NCBI GenBank assembly: GCA_958448375.1
Contig: CAUDDU010000022.1
Coordinates: 1-9,697, forward strand
Length of the DNA stretch: 9,697 bases
Direction: 5' to 3'
Source of the DNA: an uncultured Collinsella sp.
GTDB taxonomy: Bacteria; Actinomycetota; Coriobacteriia; Coriobacteriales; Coriobacteriaceae
The position numbers were made by a program, and so were the translations under genes. The notes below the pieces were generated by a model. The model was not told the origin of the DNA, did not search any database, and saw only the letters and a program-made list of their open reading frames with translations. Below, in pieces: positions 1 to 6,852 of the stretch. How positions within the stretch are numbered: the stretch's first letter is position 1; each line of letters opens with the position of its first letter.

Positions 1-50
1 CTGCGCCGCAAACGGCACCATTGGGAGCCATAGTGGGGCAGGCTCAAGGC

Positions 51-584
51 TTATCCGTTGATAATCGAGGCAATCTCGCGCAAATCGTCGGCAAAGTAGA
101 TGCCGTGCTGGCGCTTCAGGCTCGAAAGCCCCTTATCAATCATGTGCCCGAGCAGCGCCTTGAGGTCGTTGTAGTAACCGTTCAGGTTGTACAAAATGCA
201 CGGCGCATCGAGATGCCCCAACGACACCGCGGACATGACCTCGGCAATCTCCTCGAGCGTGCCCGTCCCACCGGGAAAGGCGATGAACGCATCGCCGAGC
301 TCAATCATCTTGGCCTTGCGCTCGGCCATATCGCTCGTCACGATAAGGTCGTCGATACCGTCATGCTGAAACTCGGCCTCGATAAAAAAGCTCGGCTCAA
401 CACCCGTCACATGTCCACCTGCCTCGAGCACGCTATCGGCGAGCGCACCCATCAGGCCCGACTTGGACCCGCCGTATACCAGCGCGTGTCCGTTGGAGCC
501 AATCCAGTTGCCCAGCTCCTGCAGCGCGGGCAGAAACGCTGGGTCGTTACCAACGCTGGCACCCAGATACACGGTGATATTCAT
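51..584 (-). CDS. LOG-family (TIGR00730-type) Rossmann-fold nucleotide phosphoribohydrolase
   Basis: A 177-residue cytosolic protein of the lysine-decarboxylase-like/LOG family, whose characterised members hydrolyse cytokinin riboside 5'-monophosphates or AMP-like nucleotides to free base plus ribose 5-phosphate. Seen: N-terminal beta strand with glycine turn (MNITVYLGAS), a nucleotide-binding turn YGGSKSGLMG (37-46), an ERK segment with Arg89, and the signature PGGTGTLEE (104-112). In the family the Arg and the last Glu of the signature are catalytic, so activity is plausible. The length is typical of short LOG proteins. Two spots diverge from canonical LOGs: Ser40 where a third Gly is usual, and EVMSAVSLGHLDAP (115-128) where EVxTWxQLGxHxKP is usual. 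The start is fixed by GGGGGA at 591-596, 6 bases before the ATG. It lies 35 bases after the channel gene and is probably cotranscribed with it. The true substrate is unknown; the family call is firm. Confidence 0.88.
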   Translation of the reverse strand: MNITVYLGASVGNDPAFLPALQELGNWIGSNGHALVYGGSKSGLMGALADSVLEAGGHVTGVEPSFFIEAEFQHDGIDDLIVTSDMAERKAKMIELGDAFIAFPGGTGTLEEIAEVMSAVSLGHLDAPCILYNLNGYYNDLKALLGHMIDKGLSSLKRQHGIYFADDLREIASIING

Positions 585-619
585 ATTCAGTCCCCCAATC
601 GTGACGCGCGGCGCCCGTT

Positions 620-1045
620 CTAGCGTTGGCGGCGGCGATATTCGCGCACGCGGCGCGCCAGGTCGGCGAGCTCGTCACGATCGAGCTCCTCCAAATGCTC
701 AAGATCGTCCATAAAGCGCGCCATGGTGTCCTTTTGGCGCAGCTTGATGAGCGTATTGCAGTAGTTCACCGCCACGCCCGTAAGCATGGCGATATAGAAG
801 ATACTGATGACGCTTAGGATGACGGTAATGGCGCGGGCAACCGGTGTCTCGGCCGGAATGTCGCCAAAGCCGATCGTCGAGACCGTCTCAAAGCTAAACC
901 ACAGGCCATCGCCAAACGTAAGGGTCGTGGGCTCGGACAGCCAGACGGCCGTCGAGCACAGCAGATAGAAGACGAGGAACAGCTCCGTAATGCGCACGAA
1001 GCCCGCCTGGCGCAGTACGTCAGCAAGTGTCCTGAGCTTTTTCAT
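620..1045 (-). CDS. Two-TM potassium channel (Ion_trans_2 family)
   Basis: A 141-residue inner-membrane protein predicted to form a tetrameric K+ channel. Seen: first hydrophobic helix at about 17-36, pore helix near 46-56, selectivity filter TIGFGD (57-62, the K+ signature T-x-G-F/Y-G-D), second helix at about 69-94, then a charged cytoplasmic helix (about 100-141) that is first acidic (FMDDLEHLEELDRDEL) and then very basic (ARRVREYRRRQR) and could form a coiled coil. There is no RCK/TrkA-N ligand-gating domain and no voltage-sensor segment, so it resembles a minimal KcsA-like pore. The ATG at 1045 is preceded by GGAAGGGG at a 5-base spacing. An in-frame start at 1108 would add 21 residues with no convincing ribosome site and no hydrophobic character, so I rejected it. 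The LOG-family gene follows 35 bases downstream, suggesting an operon. The gene is divergent from the histidine kinase. Confidence 0.88.
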   Translation of the reverse strand: MKKLRTLADVLRQAGFVRITELFLVFYLLCSTAVWLSEPTTLTFGDGLWFSFETVSTIGFGDIPAETPVARAITVILSVISIFYIAMLTGVAVNYCNTLIKLRQKDTMARFMDDLEHLEELDRDELADLARRVREYRRRQR

Positions 1046-1050
1046 CGCGA

Positions 1051-1058
1051 CCCCTTCC
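1051..1058 (-). promoter_or_regulatory. Ribosome binding site choosing the channel start
   Basis: On the minus strand this reads GGAAGGGG, 5 bases before the ATG at 1045. It is the best purine-rich site in the region and supports the 141-residue product over a longer form starting at 1108. Confidence 0.7.
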
Positions 1059-1117
1059 ACGGACAACCAATCACGTTCGCTCGGTATTGTCCCACGCCTC
1101 CCCCGCAAACGAAACTA

Positions 1118-1169
1118 GTCGTTGGGGACGTTCTTAAATGACTAGTCAAACAAGAACGTCCCCAATGAC
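1118..1169. repeat. REP/MITE-like inverted repeat (GGGGACGTTCTT core)
   Basis: Left arm 1118-1135 (GTCGTTGGGGACGTTCTT) and right arm 1152-1169 (AAGAACGTCCCCAATGAC) are reverse complements at 17 of 18 positions, around a 16-base spacer. The spacer holds the palindrome GACTAGTC (1140-1147), and ACTAGTC occurs again just outside the left arm at 1114-1120. The element lies between two divergently transcribed genes, where no transcription terminator is needed, and has no T tract. This fits a small mobile or RAYT-mobilised palindromic repeat better than a terminator. I recall similar GGGGACGTTCTT repeats in Collinsella-type genomes, but no copy-number check was possible. A role as an operator or in supercoiling is an alternative. 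Confidence 0.7.
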
Positions 1170-1194
1170 TGCCGGGCGGGACCGTTTAGCGGTG

Positions 1195-1216
1195 CAGCTG
1201 CCGACTGGGCAGGCTG
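1195..1216. other. Small hairpin upstream of hybrid kinase 1
   Basis: CAGC-TGCC (1195-1202) can pair with GGCA-G-GCTG (1208-1216): 8 base pairs with one bulged G and a 5-base loop. It lies just upstream of the possible -10 of the kinase gene, so it could be an operator-like dyad or chance in GC-rich DNA. Confidence 0.25.
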
Positions 1217-1219
1217 AGC

Positions 1220-1228
1220 TGGTATCCT
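1220..1228 (+). promoter_or_regulatory. Possible extended -10 for the hybrid kinase 1 operon
   Basis: TGGTATCCT fits the extended -10 pattern TGnTATnnT. It would start transcription near 1235 and give a leader of about 28 bases before the GTG at 1263. No good -35 hexamer is visible at 16-18 bases, so this is a weak call. Confidence 0.28.
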
Positions 1229-1252
1229 TATGCGGTAATGTCTCGATTCGTT

Positions 1253-1256
1253 AGGA
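1253..1256 (+). promoter_or_regulatory. Ribosome binding site favouring the GTG start of hybrid kinase 1
   Basis: AGGA lies 6 bases before GTG at 1263. The alternative in-frame TTG at 1257 directly abuts AGGA with no spacer, so GTG is the more likely start. The difference is only two residues. Confidence 0.6.
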
Positions 1257-1262
1257 TTGCAT

Positions 1263-4067
1263 GTGAGAGCTTCCGCTGTCCTTCGTTCAGTTATATATCG
1301 CACCTTGGCCGTCGCGCTTGCCGTGCTCGCCGTACTGAGCACCATCATGCCCGCCCCCGCCTATGCCGCCAATACCGATCAGCAGGTCAAAACGGTCCGC
1401 GTTGGTTGGCTCGTCAACAACGAGGGCTTCCAGGACGGCACCCCCGGCGAGCGTCTCTCGGGTTGGGGTTACGAGTACCTCCAGACCCTGTCGTACTACA
1501 CGCCCGGCTGGCGGTACGAATACGTCTCCGGCACCTTCACCGAGCTTATGGACATGCTCGAGGCGGGCGAGATCGACCTCCTGCCCAACATCTCCTACTC
1601 CGAGGAACGCGCCCAAAAGCTGCTCTTTTCCTCGAACCCCGAGGGCACTGAGCGCTACTACATCTACGCCAAGCCCGAGCGCGACGATCTGGCCAAGGGT
1701 GACCCCCAAGCGCTCCAAGGCCTTACCATCGGCTGTAACCCCGGCGTTATGCAAACCTTCGTTGGCCAGCAGTGGCTCGCCAACGAAGGAATCGCCTGCA
1801 CATACAGGGAGTATGACGGAAACTCCGTTCTCTTTGACGCACTCGCAAACAACGAGGTCGATGCCATCATCATGAACGACACGACCTCGTCGCCCAGCGC
1901 CTCCCCCATGTTCTACATTGGTTCGAGCGACTACTATTTTGCCGTCCCCAAAAGCCGCCCCGACCTGATGGACGACATCAATGCCGCCATGTCGGCAATC
2001 GCCCGCGTCAACCCACGCTATATCGACGAAGTCAAATCTAACTACTCGGCCCAAAACAGCGGTTCATCATCGCTCAACAGCCCCGAACGTTCCTGGCTCA
2101 AAGCAAATGACAACACCATCACGCTCGGCTACATTACGGGCAAACTCCCCTACTGCAACGAGGACGAAGACGGCGAAATAGAAGGCTCGCTCGCATCGCT
2201 TGCGACGACGCTACACGATAAATTTGGCATTACGGTCAAAACTGTCGCCTTTGATAGCTACAAGATGATGTCAAAGGCCCTGTCAAAGGAAAGCATAGAC
2301 GTTGCGCTGCCGGTATACCGAGATTACTGGTTTGCCGAGCAAACAGGCGTTGTGCAGTCGATATCGTTGGGGACCATATCCCTCACCGCCATCCACACCA
2401 GCAGCAACCTGAACAAAGACCTTCAGAACATCGCCTGTACCAAATCGTCGTTTGTCAACAAAAATGCACTTGAAAGTCTGTTCCCCACAGCAACCGTAAC
2501 CGAATACCAATCCGACGATGAAGCGTTCGACGCCCTCAGGAAGGGAACGGCGCACTGCATCGTCGCTCCCAGTTCACGCGTAAAAACCATCGGTGACCGT
2601 TACGATCTCGAGGACTGCGAGACGACCGAGCTCCCTGACACCTGTGAGCTCTCGTGCTGGATTTCGCGCGGAAAACCCGAGCTGTTGGGAATCATCAACA
2701 AGGGCATCATCAATGCCGGAGAATCGCTCTCCGCAAGCAATTTCTCCTCCACGTCGTACACGGCCCAGGAATCCAACACGCTTCAATTCCTTTATCGCAA
2801 CCGCACCGCCATTGCAGCTACCCTCATCGGTATGTTGTCGGTCGGCATCGTCCTGCTCATCTGGGCGCTCGTGCGCGCTCGAACCGAGCGCAAAAAAGCC
2901 GATGCTGCCAACGCCGCTAAGACGGCATTCCTCACGCGCATGAGCCACGACATCCGAACGCCACTCAACGGTATCCTGGGCCTTATCGAAATTGAAGAAT
3001 TGAAGGAAGGCGATATGCAAGTCGCCCGCGAGAGCCGTGCCAAGGCGCGCGTTGCCGCCAATCACCTGCTCTCGCTGATCAACGACATCCTCGAGATGGG
3101 AAAAATCGAAGACCGCAAGCTAACACTGGAACATGCGCCTTTTAACCTCAAAGAGCTTTGTGACGATACGCTGGTGCTGTGCAAGCTCCGCGCGTCCAGT
3201 AACGGCATCACAATGCAGGACAATAGTCTGCCGTACGCCACGGGGCCATACGTAATCGGCAGTCCCACCCATATCCGACAGGTCATGATCAACCTGTTAG
3301 ACAACAGCATTAAGTACAACAAGCACGGCGGCTCCGTCACCTTTAGTTCACAGACCAAGCCACTCGATAACGGGCGCGCGCTCTTTTGCTTTAGCGTTTC
3401 GGATACCGGCATTGGCATGGCTCCCGAGTTTTTAAAGCATATCTATGAGCCGTTTGCCCAAGAAGGTGACGATGCGCGCAGCAAGTTCCAAGGAACCGGC
3501 ATGGGCATGCCAATCGTCAAGTCGCTTATTGAACTGATGGGCGGCACCATCGAAGTCACCAGCGAACTCCATGTGGGCACCACGTTCTACGTGGAAATTC
3601 CGCTCGATATCGACAAGAACCCCCGGGCGCGGGCGAATACGGTCGAGAGGGCGCTCGACTGCTCGCTCGCCGACATGAACGTGCTGCTCGCCGAAGACAA
3701 CGAATTGAATGCCGAGATTGCCCAGACGCTGCTAGAATCCGAGGGCGTCGTGGTCACCCGCGCCGTCAACGGCAACGAAGTCGTCGATCTGTACCTGTCT
3801 CATCCCGCCGGCAGCTTCGATGCGATCCTGATGGACATTATGATGCCGGTCATGGACGGTTACGAGGCAACCCGCGCGATTCGCCTGAGCGAGAAGGTCG
3901 ATGCAGCCGATATCCCCATCATCGCGCTCACCGCCAATGCCTTTGCCGAGGACGCCAAGGCGGCACACGACGCCGGCATGAACGCCCATCTGTCCAAACC
4001 GCTCGACTTTAACAAGCTCAAAAACATACTCGCCCGCATCAAGAAAAACGGATCCGTTTCGCTATAG
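1263..4067 (+). CDS. Hybrid sensor histidine kinase 1 with tandem solute-binding-protein sensor domains and receiver
   Basis: A 934-residue membrane kinase of the BvgS/EvgS-like architecture. Order (numbered from GTG 1263): signal peptide 1-35 ending APAYA; two SBP_bac_3-like Venus-flytrap domains, about 43-258 and 284-498; one TM helix about 516-537; a short linker; HisKA with H-box MSHDIRTPLNG and phospho-acceptor His562; HATPase with N-box Asn677/Asn681, G1 DTGIGM (Asp714) and G2 GTGMGM (from 744); receiver with acidic pair Glu811/Asp812, phospho-acceptor Asp858 in LMDIMMPVMDG, Thr890 and Lys912. All catalytic residues for autophosphorylation and transfer to the receiver are present. No PAS, HAMP or HPt domain is visible, and no response regulator is adjacent. 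The family senses a ligand outside the membrane; the ligand here is unknown. The extracytoplasmic part holds eight cysteines (158, 179, 298, 392, 432, 452, 461, 465), possibly disulfides. Its cytoplasmic half closely resembles hybrid kinase 2. TTG at 1257 is an alternative start. Confidence 0.9.
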   Translation: MRASAVLRSVIYRTLAVALAVLAVLSTIMPAPAYAANTDQQVKTVRVGWLVNNEGFQDGTPGERLSGWGYEYLQTLSYYTPGWRYEYVSGTFTELMDMLEAGEIDLLPNISYSEERAQKLLFSSNPEGTERYYIYAKPERDDLAKGDPQALQGLTIGCNPGVMQTFVGQQWLANEGIACTYREYDGNSVLFDALANNEVDAIIMNDTTSSPSASPMFYIGSSDYYFAVPKSRPDLMDDINAAMSAIARVNPRYIDEVKSNYSAQNSGSSSLNSPERSWLKANDNTITLGYITGKLPYCNEDEDGEIEGSLASLATTLHDKFGITVKTVAFDSYKMMSKALSKESIDVALPVYRDYWFAEQTGVVQSISLGTISLTAIHTSSNLNKDLQNIACTKSSFVNKNALESLFPTATVTEYQSDDEAFDALRKGTAHCIVAPSSRVKTIGDRYDLEDCETTELPDTCELSCWISRGKPELLGIINKGIINAGESLSASNFSSTSYTAQESNTLQFLYRNRTAIAATLIGMLSVGIVLLIWALVRARTERKKADAANAAKTAFLTRMSHDIRTPLNGILGLIEIEELKEGDMQVARESRAKARVAANHLLSLINDILEMGKIEDRKLTLEHAPFNLKELCDDTLVLCKLRASSNGITMQDNSLPYATGPYVIGSPTHIRQVMINLLDNSIKYNKHGGSVTFSSQTKPLDNGRALFCFSVSDTGIGMAPEFLKHIYEPFAQEGDDARSKFQGTGMGMPIVKSLIELMGGTIEVTSELHVGTTFYVEIPLDIDKNPRARANTVERALDCSLADMNVLLAEDNELNAEIAQTLLESEGVVVTRAVNGNEVVDLYLSHPAGSFDAILMDIMMPVMDGYEATRAIRLSEKVDAADIPIIALTANAFAEDAKAAHDAGMNAHLSKPLDFNKLKNILARIKKNGSVSL

Positions 4068-4109
4068 TTTGTGCTCAACCACCACGCACGACCAGAAAGG
4101 AAGCCAACG

Positions 4110-4589
4110 ATGTTTAGGCCCTTACGTCGAAAGAAACGCGCCATCACTGACGAGGAAGCGCGCGAACTGCTCGCTACCTGCAAGCGCGGCGTCTTTGCCG
4201 TCAACGGCGACGATGGCTACCCGTACGCCATTCCCGTCAACTACTTCTTTGACGCCGAGCACGACAAGATTTATTTCCATGGCGCCAAAGCCGGCCACAA
4301 GGTCGACGCACTCAAGCGCGATGACAAGGTCTGCTTTACCGTTTACGGCAACGAGTGGCACAAGGACGGTGACTGGGCTCCCTACGTTATGAGTACCGTG
4401 GTCTTTGGCCGCTGTCGCCTGGCGAACGACACTCCCGCGTTTATCGAAGACAAAGTCCGCCAGCTCGCCCTTAAGTACTACCCTTCCGCCGAGGAAGTCG
4501 AAGAGGAAATCGCCAAGGACATTAAGGGCGTCCAGCTCTACGAGATTACGATTGAACATCTTTGCGGTAAGCAGATTCAGGAAAAGTAA
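4110..4589 (+). CDS. Pyridoxamine 5'-phosphate oxidase family FMN-binding protein (NimA-like)
   Basis: A 159-residue cytosolic split-barrel flavoprotein of the Pyridox_ox_2/NimA group. Seen: an N-terminal helix (TDEEARELLATCKRG), a first strand pair with GYPYAIPVNYFF (36-47), and IYFHGAKAGHKVDAL (54-68), matching the HGAxxGxKxxxL flavin-contact pattern, then a C-terminal helical acidic stretch (128-139). Relatives bind FMN and act as small reductases; some (Nim) reduce 5-nitroimidazoles, but most in gut anaerobes have unknown substrates, so I give no gene symbol and do not claim drug resistance. The ATG at 4110 is chosen because AAAGGAAG ends 6 bases upstream; an in-frame ATG at 4071 adds 13 residues with no such site. 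The gap from the kinase stop is 42 bases with no terminator, so it is likely cotranscribed with hybrid kinase 1 and followed by the hairpin at 4618-4657. Confidence 0.85.
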   Translation: MFRPLRRKKRAITDEEARELLATCKRGVFAVNGDDGYPYAIPVNYFFDAEHDKIYFHGAKAGHKVDALKRDDKVCFTVYGNEWHKDGDWAPYVMSTVVFGRCRLANDTPAFIEDKVRQLALKYYPSAEEVEEEIAKDIKGVQLYEITIEHLCGKQIQEK

Positions 4590-4617
4590 GCCCCCTCAGC
4601 AGATCTCATCAATAGCA

Positions 4618-4657
4618 ATATGGCCCGATTCCAACCCACCTTGGAACCGGGCCATAT
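4618..4657. terminator. Hairpin between convergent operons, probable bidirectional terminator
   Basis: Arms 4618-4634 (ATATGGCCCGATTCCAA) and 4641-4657 (TTGGAACCGGGCCATAT) pair at 16 of 17 positions around the 6-base loop CCCACC. It sits 28 bases after the flavoprotein stop and 2 bases past the stop of hybrid kinase 2, exactly where two converging transcripts end. A clear U tract is missing on both sides; the minus-strand exit (ATTGCTATTG) is only mildly T-rich. Placement argues for a terminator, or for a 3'-end-stabilising stem. Confidence 0.6.
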
Positions 4658-4659
4658 GC

Positions 4660-6852
4660 TTATGAAACGTCGGCAGCTATGTGCGCAAGCGCCTCAACGA
4701 GCTCCTGCGAACTCACGGGTTTACTCAGGTGCGCGTTCATGCCCGCCTCGCGCGAAAGCCTGCGATCGTCGGCAAAGGCGTTGGCGCTCACGGCGATAAT
4801 CGGCGTGGTCGCAGCATCCTCACGATCGAGTGCTCGAATCCGACGCGTGGCCTCAAGGCCATCGATGCCCGGCATCATGATGTCCATCAACACCACGTCG
4901 TACTCGTGCGGCGCGCTCGCGGCAAACGCCTCAACGGCAGACTCGCCATCCTTAGCATGCGTCACGACGGCACCGGCACGGCTGAGCGTAAACTGCGCGA
5001 TCTCGGCATTCAGATCGTTATCCTCTACGAGCAAAACGCGCAAGCCCTGGAGTGCATCGCCGTCTCCCGCGTCCACGCGCACAGCCTGAGGAATCTCGGA
5101 GCGCTTGCATTTCTCGAACGGCAGGCGGATGGTAAACGTCGTCCCCTGCCCCAAGACGCTCGTAAAACTCATGGTTCCGCCCATAAGCTCGACCAACTGT
5201 TTGGCAATAGGCGCCCCCAGGCCAGTTCCCGATGAAGTGTCTTCCACCTGTTGCCCCTCACGGCAAAACGGCTCGTAGAGGCGCTGTTGGAACTCCTCGC
5301 TCATGCCAATACCGTTGTCGGCGATCGTGTATTCATAGACGGGGACGCCATCCGCTGGCTCCACCTCGCGGCACACCAGGCGAACATAGCCGCCTTGGCG
5401 GTTGTACTTGACGGCATTGCCGGCAATATTGAGCAACAAGCGCTTGAGGTGCGTCACGCTCACCCGCGCATAGGGATGATTAAGCGTCTGCTGGTCGCAG
5501 ATAATTGTCACCAGACGCTCCTCGGCCTGGCGCTCCAGAATATCGCGCACCTCGTGGTTGAGGGTCACCAAGTTTGTGGGAACAAGCTCCAGATCGACCT
5601 GCCCGCTCTCCAGGCGACTCATATCCAGGGCCTCGTTGGCAAGGTCGAGCAGCAGTCCCGATGCCGTCCAGATCTTTGAGCGGCACTCGGTCTGCTTTTG
5701 CAGATCGTCCGCATTGGCATCGCCGACCTCGACCATGCCGCGAATGCCGTTGATGGGCGTGCGCAGATCGTGGCTCATGCGACGCAAAAACTCCGTCTTT
5801 GCCGAGTTGGCAGACGAGGCCTCACGCGCTGCCTTTGCCAGCTTGTCGCCATAGTCGCGCTCCTGCTGCAGCAAGTCCGTCAAACGTCGACGATCAGCGC
5901 GGCGACGCACCATCACAACAACGGCTATAACACCGCTGTAGAGCACCAGCACGCCGGCAGCAACAGCCGCGACGACCTCAAAGTAGCGCCGCGCCGAGGC
6001 ATAGGTGTACACGTAGAACCCGCGCGCTTTTCCAAATGTGCCCAAATACCACTCGCCGCTGGCGTTGACCAGTCGGACTTTGCCGGGCAGGCATCGATCC
6101 TTAATACCGTCGACAATAAAGACATCCGTTGCAGGCAGATTGAATACGCCCAATATGGTGGGTTCAACGGCATTGGTCGCAACGACCTTGCCATCGCTTT
6201 CGATCACGATATTGCCACTGTCGATGGTCTCATAACCACCGAGCAAGCTCTGCAGTTTGAGCGTATTGCTTGCAACTGCCTTCGCGCTCTGATGCCTGAC
6301 CGCGATAACGATGCCCTCGCCATCTTGCCGGGTCACGCAACCAATGTCTGCAACCGAATCATCCGAAAGCGTACTGCGGGCGGTATAGGACTTAAGCGGA
6401 TGGGCTGCCACCTCCAGCACGGGTGCTTCCTTGAGATACGTAGCGAGCGACTCGTAGCCCACGCCATCCGTCGAGGACTCGGACACCAAATTGCCCGATG
6501 CGTCCGTCACGATCAGTGCGCTCACGTTGAACTGGTCGGCATATTGCTCCAGCATGGCGTTATCCACCGAACCGTCGCGCTCAATATCGCGCGCTGTCTC
6601 TCCGGCGATCTCCATAACGCGAATCAGGTTTTTGGTCGTATAGGCGCTATTGAATGCATCGTAGGAAAGGCTCTGCGTCGCCACGTAATCGACAACGTCG
6701 GCAAAGCGCTGCTCGGCTTGGGCCGTCGTGTAGCCGTAGCTCATCATGCCGGCAACAACCGAGAGCGCTATCCCCAGCAGGGCGACAAGGAGCCATGCCC
6801 CTGTCGAACGATTGCCCCGCCCCTGAGCGGCGTGGTCGGGCGCATCGATCAT
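4660..6852 (-). CDS. Hybrid sensor histidine kinase 2 (extracytoplasmic sensor, HisKA, HATPase, receiver)
   Basis: A 730-residue membrane kinase. Order: short N-terminus; TM1 about 18-36; extracytoplasmic region about 42-288, with a long helix and a GNLVSES-type beta hairpin suggesting a double-Cache-like fold; TM2 about 291-315; a basic, coiled-coil-prone linker (316-350) without a clear HAMP; HisKA with His361 in MSHDLRTPING; HATPase with N-box Asn475/Asn479, G1 DNGIGM (Asp512) and G2 GTGLG (542-546); receiver with Glu610/Asp611, phospho-acceptor Asp657 in LMDIMMPGIDG, Ser689 and Lys711. All key residues are intact. No HPt domain is seen. The ATG overlaps the stop of the binding-protein gene as ATGA (6849-6852), and GGAGGG sits 6 bases upstream inside that gene, so the two products are probably made in fixed ratio. 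I infer that the lipoprotein is its ligand-sensing partner; this is not shown by the sequence. Cytoplasmic domains are paralogous to hybrid kinase 1. Confidence 0.9.
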   Translation of the reverse strand: MIDAPDHAAQGRGNRSTGAWLLVALLGIALSVVAGMMSYGYTTAQAEQRFADVVDYVATQSLSYDAFNSAYTTKNLIRVMEIAGETARDIERDGSVDNAMLEQYADQFNVSALIVTDASGNLVSESSTDGVGYESLATYLKEAPVLEVAAHPLKSYTARSTLSDDSVADIGCVTRQDGEGIVIAVRHQSAKAVASNTLKLQSLLGGYETIDSGNIVIESDGKVVATNAVEPTILGVFNLPATDVFIVDGIKDRCLPGKVRLVNASGEWYLGTFGKARGFYVYTYASARRYFEVVAAVAAGVLVLYSGVIAVVVMVRRRADRRRLTDLLQQERDYGDKLAKAAREASSANSAKTEFLRRMSHDLRTPINGIRGMVEVGDANADDLQKQTECRSKIWTASGLLLDLANEALDMSRLESGQVDLELVPTNLVTLNHEVRDILERQAEERLVTIICDQQTLNHPYARVSVTHLKRLLLNIAGNAVKYNRQGGYVRLVCREVEPADGVPVYEYTIADNGIGMSEEFQQRLYEPFCREGQQVEDTSSGTGLGAPIAKQLVELMGGTMSFTSVLGQGTTFTIRLPFEKCKRSEIPQAVRVDAGDGDALQGLRVLLVEDNDLNAEIAQFTLSRAGAVVTHAKDGESAVEAFAASAPHEYDVVLMDIMMPGIDGLEATRRIRALDREDAATTPIIAVSANAFADDRRLSREAGMNAHLSKPVSSQELVEALAHIAADVS

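Noticed and set aside
1..50. Possible terminator hairpin after the LOG gene (GAGCC/GGCTC and GCCG/CGGC on the minus strand)
   Set aside because: Stems are only 4-5 bp with no T tract; not above chance in GC-rich sequence.
1046..1108. Longer potassium channel start at 1108
   Set aside because: No good ribosome site upstream, and it would make the GGAAGGGG site at 1051-1058 coding without purpose.
1118..1169. Reading the inverted repeat as an intrinsic terminator
   Set aside because: It lies between divergently transcribed genes, so no transcript from the flanking genes ends there, and no U tract follows either arm.
1287..2054. Minus-strand open frame (255 codons) opposite the kinase 1 sensor
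   Set aside because: Gly/Val-rich shadow translation without motifs; the plus strand has a signal peptide and binding-protein domains here.
4110..4589. Calling the flavoprotein a metronidazole-resistance nim gene
   Set aside because: Only family-level motifs are visible; many homologues in gut anaerobes have no shown nitroimidazole activity.
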